The position numbers were made by a program, and so were the translations under genes. From Devosia yakushimensis (GTDB taxonomy: Bacteria > Pseudomonadota > Alphaproteobacteria > Rhizobiales > Devosiaceae), in NCBI RefSeq assembly GCF_030159855.1, contig NZ_BSNG01000004.1, forward strand, positions 62,001 through 126,000: a stretch of 64,000 nucleotides of DNA. The letters run 5' to 3'. The notes beneath the pieces were generated by a model. The model searched no databases. It was not told the origin of the DNA and saw only the letters and a program-made list of their open reading frames with translations. Of this stretch, positions 59,045 to 64,000 are shown one piece after another (position 1 is the stretch's first letter; each line of letters opens with the position of its first letter).

Positions 59045-59059
59045 TTAATGGAGAATTAG
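59045..59059. promoter_or_regulatory. CtrA-like motif upstream of the GH25 lysozyme
   Basis: TTAA TGGAGAA TTAG differs from the CtrA consensus at one base. It is 55 bp before the lysozyme gene start on the minus strand. Confidence 0.35.
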
Positions 59060-59155
59060 GGTAACCAGTGTGGCAGCCGGCATGGTTAACAAGCCATAAT
59101 CCGTTCGTGCCCCGTTCCGGGGCGCGGCAAAGCTCCGCGCCCCTGGCCCATCAGC

Positions 59156-60709
59156 CTATTTGGTGCCGAGCAGCACGATGGCATCGGCGTCGGGGCGCTC
59201 CCCGGTGGCGTCCGAAGGCACGCCGATCAGCTTCTGGCCGATGACCATGGCGGTCGAGCCGCCGCCATCGAGATTGATCGCATCCTTGGCGCCCAGCGCC
59301 GCGAGCAATGCGCCCATTTCGGGAATGCTGGCGCCCAGGCTATGTTCGGGCCTGCGGCCATCGACAGTGACCAGCAGCAGCCAGCCATCGGCAGTGACGC
59401 CGGCCGCGGTGCGCGGATTGCGGCGCACGAACCAGCCATTGAAAAAGCTGTTGCGATCGGTTTCCCCGATCATGTCGGGCGACCAGCCTTCGGGCGTTGG
59501 ACCCTTGGCGACCGCAACGCCGGCCGCCACCAGGGTCGGGCCGCCATTGACCAGATAGTCGCCCTCACCCAGCGATACCGTCTCGCCGGCGCTGCTGACG
59601 GCAATGTCGAAACTCGCAGCTGCCCCGCTCTTGGCCGCCTCCGCCAGCGCCTCGGCCTGGCTACCGGTGGTCTGGACCACAAAGCCCTCAGCCGGCACCG
59701 GTCCGCCCAGCGCCGGGGTAGCCGCGATCAGCGCGCCGTCAGCGGCGAACCGGGCCTGAAAGCCCGGGCCACTGGGCAAGGGCGCGCCAAAGGCCGGGGT
59801 GAAGATCACGATCTCGTCGGCATCGGTGCAGGTCAAATCATGCGCCGGGGTCTCGAGCGGCGTGTCGCCCGGATTGCCGCAATTGGTGATAAGGCCGGGC
59901 TGGCGATTGAGTCCATCGGCCGTAAGGGTCGCGCCACCGGCAAAGCTCAGCGCGATGTCGCTGCGCATATCGGGCAGGATGCCGAACTGCGTGCCCAGGC
60001 GCAGCGCCGGCCGACCATTGACCGCCTCGCTGACCACCTGGCCATCGATGACGCTGATGCCGGCTGGATCGCCGGGCGTGCCACCGGTTTCGTTGACAAC
60101 GAAATAGCCGCCATTAACCGCTGCGATGGCGTCCAATCGCTGGGCAATCGAGGAGGTGGTCTCCCGGCCGGCCACGGCATCGGCCGCCAGGGCCGCCTGC
60201 ACCGAACCCTCGAACCGGCTTGGGTCAATCGCCAGGATATCGACGACGAAGGGTCCCTGCGCCGCCCCGCCATCTTCGCCGGTAAAACGCAGCGCCGGCT
60301 TGAGCCCCGCGGCCACCAGGGCGGCCATGCCGTCGGCGGCCTCGGCAGCGGTCGCGAATTGGCCGGAGCGGATCATGTGACCCAGCGGCTTGCCGTCGAG
60401 CGAAAAGGTGCTGGGGTCGCGGCGCGGCTCCAGCCCGGCAGCCACGAGCTTTTCTTCCAGATTCTGGGCGGCCGCATCGGTAGCGGCAAAGCCGATCTCG
60501 ATGGTCCAGAACTGGCTCTCGGCCGTGCCGCCGCGCAGGATATGAACATGCTGCACGCCGGGCACCACATCCTCTGTGCTGCGCTCTTCCTGCAGGCCGG
60601 CGCTGCCCAGCGGCAGCTCGGCTTCGGGCAGCGTCCAGGCCCAGGCTTGCGGCACTATCGCGGCGCCGAGCGAAAAGGCGAGTAACAGAGAGGTGGAAAT
60701 CTTGGACAT
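59156..60709 (-). CDS. Secreted phosphodiester glycosidase family protein with SPOR-like region
   Basis: The protein has 517 residues. A signal peptide ends near AQAWA (residue 24). A region of about 60-160 has a repeat-like pattern, with MIRSGQFATAAEAADGMAALVAAGLKP, that resembles a SPOR domain, which binds denuded peptidoglycan. The C-terminal half is an NAGPA-type phosphodiester glycosidase domain that ends in INLDGGGSTAMVI. This class removes N-acetylglucosamine-1-phosphate or similar caps; the substrate here is unknown. Confidence 0.83.
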   Translation of the reverse strand: MSKISTSLLLAFSLGAAIVPQAWAWTLPEAELPLGSAGLQEERSTEDVVPGVQHVHILRGGTAESQFWTIEIGFAATDAAAQNLEEKLVAAGLEPRRDPSTFSLDGKPLGHMIRSGQFATAAEAADGMAALVAAGLKPALRFTGEDGGAAQGPFVVDILAIDPSRFEGSVQAALAADAVAGRETTSSIAQRLDAIAAVNGGYFVVNETGGTPGDPAGISVIDGQVVSEAVNGRPALRLGTQFGILPDMRSDIALSFAGGATLTADGLNRQPGLITNCGNPGDTPLETPAHDLTCTDADEIVIFTPAFGAPLPSGPGFQARFAADGALIAATPALGGPVPAEGFVVQTTGSQAEALAEAAKSGAAASFDIAVSSAGETVSLGEGDYLVNGGPTLVAAGVAVAKGPTPEGWSPDMIGETDRNSFFNGWFVRRNPRTAAGVTADGWLLLVTVDGRRPEHSLGASIPEMGALLAALGAKDAINLDGGGSTAMVIGQKLIGVPSDATGERPDADAIVLLGTK

Positions 60710-60793
60710 GCCGGGCTCCGGACTGGGTGTGTGTAACCCTTCCCTAGCGGCCCCCTGTAACGGCGCTGCGACGCCGGGATGAACCTTGCCGCT

Positions 60794-60808
60794 GTTCGCT
60801 CTACGTTC
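60794..60808. promoter_or_regulatory. Alphaproteobacterial LexA box upstream of yifB
   Basis: GTTC GCTCTAC GTTC matches the alphaproteobacterial LexA consensus GTTC-N7-GTTC at all eight fixed bases. It is 55 bp before the yifB start. Confidence 0.7.
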
Positions 60809-60863
60809 TTGTTCGTCCCAATGAGCTCTGTTAGGGTCCAAGCGGGTTTGGGGGGTGTTGGGC

Positions 60864-62387
60864 ATGGTCACTCGCGTTGCGACCGTGGCGTTTCAGGGCA
60901 TCGAAGCGGTGCCGGTCGATGTGCAGGTGCAGATCGCGCCGGGCATGCCGAAATTCCTGATGGTGGGCTTGCCCGACAAGGCGGTCAAGGAGGCGAGCGA
61001 ACGCGTCTATGCCGCCATGATTGCCTCGGGGCTGGGCCTGCCGCCCAAGCGCATTACCGTCAATCTTGCTCCGGCCGATCTGCCCAAGGAGGGCAGCCAT
61101 TACGATCTGCCCATCGCCCTGGGCCTGATGGCGGCCATCGGGGCCATCCCGCAGGATGCGCTCGACAATTATCTCGTATTGGGCGAGTTGGGGCTGGATG
61201 GACGCCTTGCCCCGGTCAGCGGCGTGCTGCCGGCGGCCATTGCCGCCCAGGGGCGGGATCTGGGCATTATCTGTCCGGCTCCTTCGGGGCCCGAGGCGGC
61301 CTGGGCCGGCGAGGGTATCGATATCGTCGCCGCCGAGAGCCTTCTGGCGCTGGTCAATCACCTGACCGGCCGCCAGCTTGCCGCCCGGCCGCAGCCCCGC
61401 AAATACCTGCCGAACGGAGCGCTGCCCGATCTGGCCGAAGTGCGCGGCCAACAGGTGGCGCGGCGGGCGCTCGAAGTGGCGGCGGCCGGCGGGCATAACA
61501 TGCTGATGATCGGTCCGCCCGGCGCCGGCAAATCCATGCTGGCGGCGCGGCTGCCTTCGATCCTGCCGCCGCTCAATCCACGCGAATTGCTCGATATTTC
61601 GATGATCCAGTCCATTGCCGGCGAATTGGCTGGCGGCGCTATTTCCGACCGGCGGCCGTTCCGCGCGCCACACCATTCCGCCTCCATGGCGGCTTTGGTC
61701 GGCGGCGGCCTGCGGGTGCGGCCCGGCGAGGTGAGCCTGGCGCATAATGGCGTGCTGTTTCTCGACGAATTGCCCGAATTCTCACCCCAGGTGCTCGATA
61801 GCTTGCGCCAGCCGCTCGAAAGCGGGGAAACCGTCATTGCCCGGGCCAATGCCCGCGTCAGCTATCCCAGCCGGGTGCAGCTGATCGCGGCGATGAATCC
61901 CTGCAAATGCGGCATGGCCGGCACGCCCGGCCACACCTGCAAGCGCGGCGCCGCCTGCGCGGGCGATTACCAGGCCCGCGTTTCCGGCCCCTTCCTCGAT
62001 CGCATCGATATCCGCATCGATGTGCCCGCCGTCACCGCCGCCGATATGATCGCCCCGGCCGCGGCCGCAGAAAGTTCCACGACCATCGCCCGGCGCGTCG
62101 CCATTGCGCGGGAACGGCAACGCCAGCGCTTCCTCGAGCATGGTGCGCCCGAAATCTTCACCAATGCCGCGGCCGGGCCGACGCTGATCGAAAAACTGGT
62201 CAACCCGGACAAGGAGAGCCAGAACCTGCTCCTGCAGGCCGCCGAAAGGTTCAATCTCTCCGCCCGCGCCTATCATCGTGTGCTCAAGGTGGCGCGTACC
62301 CTGGCCGATCTAGCCGGGACCGATCGGGTGGCGCGCCCCCATATCGCCGAGGCGCTGAGCTATCGCGTCAATATGGGGTTGGCATAG
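60864..62387 (+). CDS. comM: YifB/ComM-family Mg-chelatase-like ATPase
   Basis: The protein has 507 residues. The N-terminal Lon-like domain has IEAVPVDVQVQIAPGMPKFLMVGLPDKAVKEA. The AAA+ domain has Walker A MIGPPGAGKSMLAARL near residue 213, Walker B GVLFLDELPEF, and the later sensor pattern LIAAMNPCKCG. ComM is a helicase in natural transformation, promoting branch migration. The LexA-type box upstream suggests DNA-damage control. ATG at 60864 follows a GGGGGG stretch. Confidence 0.92.
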   Translation: MVTRVATVAFQGIEAVPVDVQVQIAPGMPKFLMVGLPDKAVKEASERVYAAMIASGLGLPPKRITVNLAPADLPKEGSHYDLPIALGLMAAIGAIPQDALDNYLVLGELGLDGRLAPVSGVLPAAIAAQGRDLGIICPAPSGPEAAWAGEGIDIVAAESLLALVNHLTGRQLAARPQPRKYLPNGALPDLAEVRGQQVARRALEVAAAGGHNMLMIGPPGAGKSMLAARLPSILPPLNPRELLDISMIQSIAGELAGGAISDRRPFRAPHHSASMAALVGGGLRVRPGEVSLAHNGVLFLDELPEFSPQVLDSLRQPLESGETVIARANARVSYPSRVQLIAAMNPCKCGMAGTPGHTCKRGAACAGDYQARVSGPFLDRIDIRIDVPAVTAADMIAPAAAAESSTTIARRVAIARERQRQRFLEHGAPEIFTNAAAGPTLIEKLVNPDKESQNLLLQAAERFNLSARAYHRVLKVARTLADLAGTDRVARPHIAEALSYRVNMGLA

Positions 62388-62794
62388 TGGCCCACCGCAT
62401 TTCCGCCGGCGCCTTGGTGCTGCGCGAGGAGAAAATTCTGCTGGTGCGTCATCACCGGACGGGTCGCCATGATTTCTGGGTCGGCCCAGGTGGTGGCGTC
62501 GAAGGCGGCGAAACGCTGGAAGCTACAGCAGAACGCGAAACGCTGGAGGAAAGCGGCGTGACCATAAAGGTCCGACGCCTAGCCTATCTTGACGAATTGT
62601 GGAGCGACACCGAAATCGACGTGACGGCCAATCCCGCCGAAAGCGAATCCATCATCGAAGCCAATTGGTTTGCCCGCGATCAATTACCTTCCGGCCACCT
62701 CTTCCCAGAGCCATTGCGCGATCGCTTCTGGTCAGACCTGCAAACCGGCTTCGCTGCCCCCATCAAGCTGCCGCTGCGCCGGCTGCATTTTTAG
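62387..62794 (+). CDS. NUDIX hydrolase
   Basis: The protein is 135 residues. The NUDIX box is complete: G-x5-E-x7-RE-x2-EE-xG in GVEGGETLEATAERETLEE. The first half carries LVLREEKILLVRHH, typical for NTP-hydrolysing NUDIX proteins. Substrate unknown. It starts inside the comM stop (GTG overlapping TAG) and ends four bases past the convergent TPR gene stop. Confidence 0.9.
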   Translation: MAHRISAGALVLREEKILLVRHHRTGRHDFWVGPGGGVEGGETLEATAERETLEESGVTIKVRRLAYLDELWSDTEIDVTANPAESESIIEANWFARDQLPSGHLFPEPLRDRFWSDLQTGFAAPIKLPLRRLHF

Positions 62795-63213
62795 GGCGCG
62801 GCGTCGAGGGCGGCCTTGAGTTCGCGATATTCTTCGCAGTCCAGGCCGCAAACCGTCTCGATGACGGCCAGGCGGTCGGCCGCCTTGTCCCGCGCCCCGG
62901 TCTCAATATAGAGCTCGCCGAGATATTCATTGGCGCCAAGGTGACCGGGCTCGATTGCAAGCGCCCGCAGATAAAATCGCTCGGCACCGGCCAGGTCCCC
63001 GGTGTGACGCAATGTATAGGCCAGCAGGTTGAGGCTATCGGCATCGTCGGGATCGGCGGTCACCAGCCGTTGCAGCACCATTTGGGCGCTAAGCCACTTT
63101 TCACCTTCGACGAGGCGACGCGCGTCATCAAGCGTGTCGCCCGTGCTGATGTCGATCGCCCGGGCAGGCGCCGACAGCACTGCTAAGACAATGACAAGGA
63201 TACGGCCGCGCAT
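62791..63213 (-). CDS. Secreted TPR-repeat protein
   Basis: The protein is 140 residues. A signal peptide is predicted at residues 1-18 (ILVIVLAVLSAPARA). Two to three tetratricopeptide-like repeats follow, such as AQMVLQRLVTADPDDADSLNLLAYTLRHTGDL and AERFYLRALAIEPGHLGANEYLGELYIETG. It probably binds proteins in the periplasm. Its stop overlaps the NUDIX stop by four bases. An earlier start at 63231 is possible. Confidence 0.78.
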   Translation of the reverse strand: MRGRILVIVLAVLSAPARAIDISTGDTLDDARRLVEGEKWLSAQMVLQRLVTADPDDADSLNLLAYTLRHTGDLAGAERFYLRALAIEPGHLGANEYLGELYIETGARDKAADRLAVIETVCGLDCEEYRELKAALDAAP

Positions 63214-63298
63214 GACGTGTGCACACCCCATGAGAGCCGCAATCCAAGCATTGGCGCATGGCAGAGTGACGACAGCTGTGCAAAACCCTGTGGACAAT

Positions 63299-63314
63299 GT
63301 TCCACGTGAATCAC
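63299..63314. other. parS-like site 11, one core change, TPR-cfa gap
   Basis: TGTTCCACGTGAATCA has one base changed in the core (C for T) and GAATC on the right. It lies just after the cfa-type gene stop. A DnaA-type box, TTGTCCACA on the minus strand, with one mismatch, lies 2 bp away (63289-63297). Confidence 0.5.
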
Positions 63315-63317
63315 GCC

Positions 63318-64000
63318 TCAGCGCACGCTCGTATAGCCGCCCGGCACCCCCTGCGGCGACAGCACCACCTGCCAGAGGCTGATATTGCGCGCCCGGAACA
63401 GGGCGGCGAAGACATTGAGATAATAGCGCCACATCCGGTAGAAGCGCTCGTCATACTGGTCTTTCAGCCGCGGCCAGGCGGCGACGAACCGCTCATGCCA
63501 GGCCATCAGCGTCCTGTCGTAATCGGCGCCGAAATTGTGCCAGTCCTCCATCACGAACAGACCCTCTATGGCTTTGCCTACCTGGGCGATGGAGGGCAGC
63601 ATGCCATTGGGGAAAATGTATTTTTCGCTCCAGGGATCGCCATGGCTGGTCGAGTTGTGCCCGCCGATCGTGTGCAGCAGCATCAGTCCGCCCGGCGCCA
63701 GGAGGTGTGCCGCCTTTTCAAAATAGGCGCGATAATTCTTGTAGCCGACATGCTCGAACATGCCGATCGAGATGATGCGATCGAATTGCCCGTCCAGCGC
63801 CTGATAATCGAGCAGTTTCGTCTCGACCGGCAGATGCGCCGTGCGCTCATTGGCAAGGGCGGCCTGTTCCTTGGAGACGGTGACGCCAATGCCCGAAACG
63901 CCATAGCGCTCGGCCGCAAATTGCAGGAACCCGCCCCAGCCCGAGCCGATATCGAGAATGCGCATGCCGGGCTCGAGCCCCACCTTGCGGCAGATCAGGT
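63318..64000 (-). CDS. cfa: Cyclopropane-fatty-acyl-phospholipid synthase-like methyltransferase, N-terminus beyond window
   Basis: The frame is open to the right edge, and 227 C-terminal residues are present. The SAM-binding motif is RILDIGSGWGGFLQFAAERYG, followed by GVTVSKEQAALANERT. Then come DRIISIGMFEHVGYKNY and the C-terminal helices with FYRMWRYYLNVFAALFRARNISLWQVVL. This class methylates membrane lipids at double bonds, making cyclopropane rings. The missing N-terminal part prevents a firm functional subtype. Confidence 0.88.
   Translation of the reverse strand, partial: LICRKVGLEPGMRILDIGSGWGGFLQFAAERYGVSGIGVTVSKEQAALANERTAHLPVETKLLDYQALDGQFDRIISIGMFEHVGYKNYRAYFEKAAHLLAPGGLMLLHTIGGHNSTSHGDPWSEKYIFPNGMLPSIAQVGKAIEGLFVMEDWHNFGADYDRTLMAWHERFVAAWPRLKDQYDERFYRMWRYYLNVFAALFRARNISLWQVVLSPQGVPGGYTSVR

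Overview
The window is a contiguous, GC-rich piece of chromosome from an alphaproteobacterium, most likely of the order Hyphomicrobiales (Rhizobiales). The gene order parB-parA-rsmG-mnmG-mnmE-rho-hemJ-hemE, then maf-aroE-coaE-dnaQ-secB, hslV-hslU and the his genes is typical of that group. A Devosia-like genus is possible but I cannot prove it from the sequence. No insertion sequence, prophage, CRISPR array, rRNA or tRNA was seen. Nearly every gene is a core gene, so the unusual signals lie mainly in non-coding DNA.

Layout. 1-2.7 kb: a DUF930 protein cut by the window edge, a Crp-like protein with no DNA-binding domain, a CenR/OtpR-type response regulator and the PLP protein YggS, all on the minus strand. 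2.8-7.0 kb: leuS-lptE-holA on the plus strand. 7.0-15.6 kb: parB, parA, rsmG, mnmG, mnmE, rho, hemJ and hemE on the minus strand. 15.6-16.06 kb: a 441-bp gene-free stretch that I interpret as the chromosomal replication origin. 16.06-18.8 kb: maf-aroE-coaE-dnaQ in overlapping or near-contiguous plus-strand order, with a terminator shared with secB. 18.9-24.2 kb: secB, fxsA, a Tim44-domain protein, an Smr protein, a small XRE regulator, and hslV-GNAT-hslU. 24.8-29.3 kb: hisB-DUF2628-hisH-hisA-hisF-hisE-coaA. 29.3-39.1 kb: dapB-gpmA, an Ada-like methyltransferase, nth with DUF2244, a TetR/DUF2214 divergent pair, a sugar kinase, an isomerase-like gene with pyrF, a phosphatase, a flavin reductase and two VOC proteins. 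39.4-47.6 kb: the chaperone block dnaJ, a pseudo-hydrolase, dnaK, pncA, a methyltransferase, grpE and hrcA. 47.8-55.5 kb: rph, a 57-residue ORF, rdgB, hemW, an LpoA-like lipoprotein, rsmI, yraN, an EEP hydrolase and gshB. 55.5-64 kb: a DUF4258/DUF2283 pair, a beta-lactamase-fold protein, marC, small genes, a GH25 lysozyme, a phosphodiester glycosidase, yifB, a NUDIX protein, a TPR protein and a truncated cfa-type methyltransferase.

How it fits together. The strongest theme is chromosome replication and segregation. ParA and ParB lie 7-8 kb from the putative origin. Ten exact copies of the core TTCACGTGAA and one near copy mark parS-like sites over 56 kb. Nine of these eleven have one half-site changed so that it creates GANTC, the target of the cell-cycle DNA methyltransferase CcrM. 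The origin region contains eight GANTC sites, one perfect and three near-perfect CtrA motifs (TTAA-N7-TTAA), and a DnaA box with one mismatch. Perfect CtrA motifs also lie between hrcA and rph and upstream of an uncharacterised 37-residue ORF. Other regulatory signals are a heat-shock (RpoH-type) promoter for dnaK, an alphaproteobacterial LexA box upstream of yifB and a 28-bp operator touching the tetR start codon. Several small genes under 60 codons, including a conserved-looking basic 40-residue protein, are also annotated. Start sites were chosen by eye from ribosome-binding sites and family knowledge.
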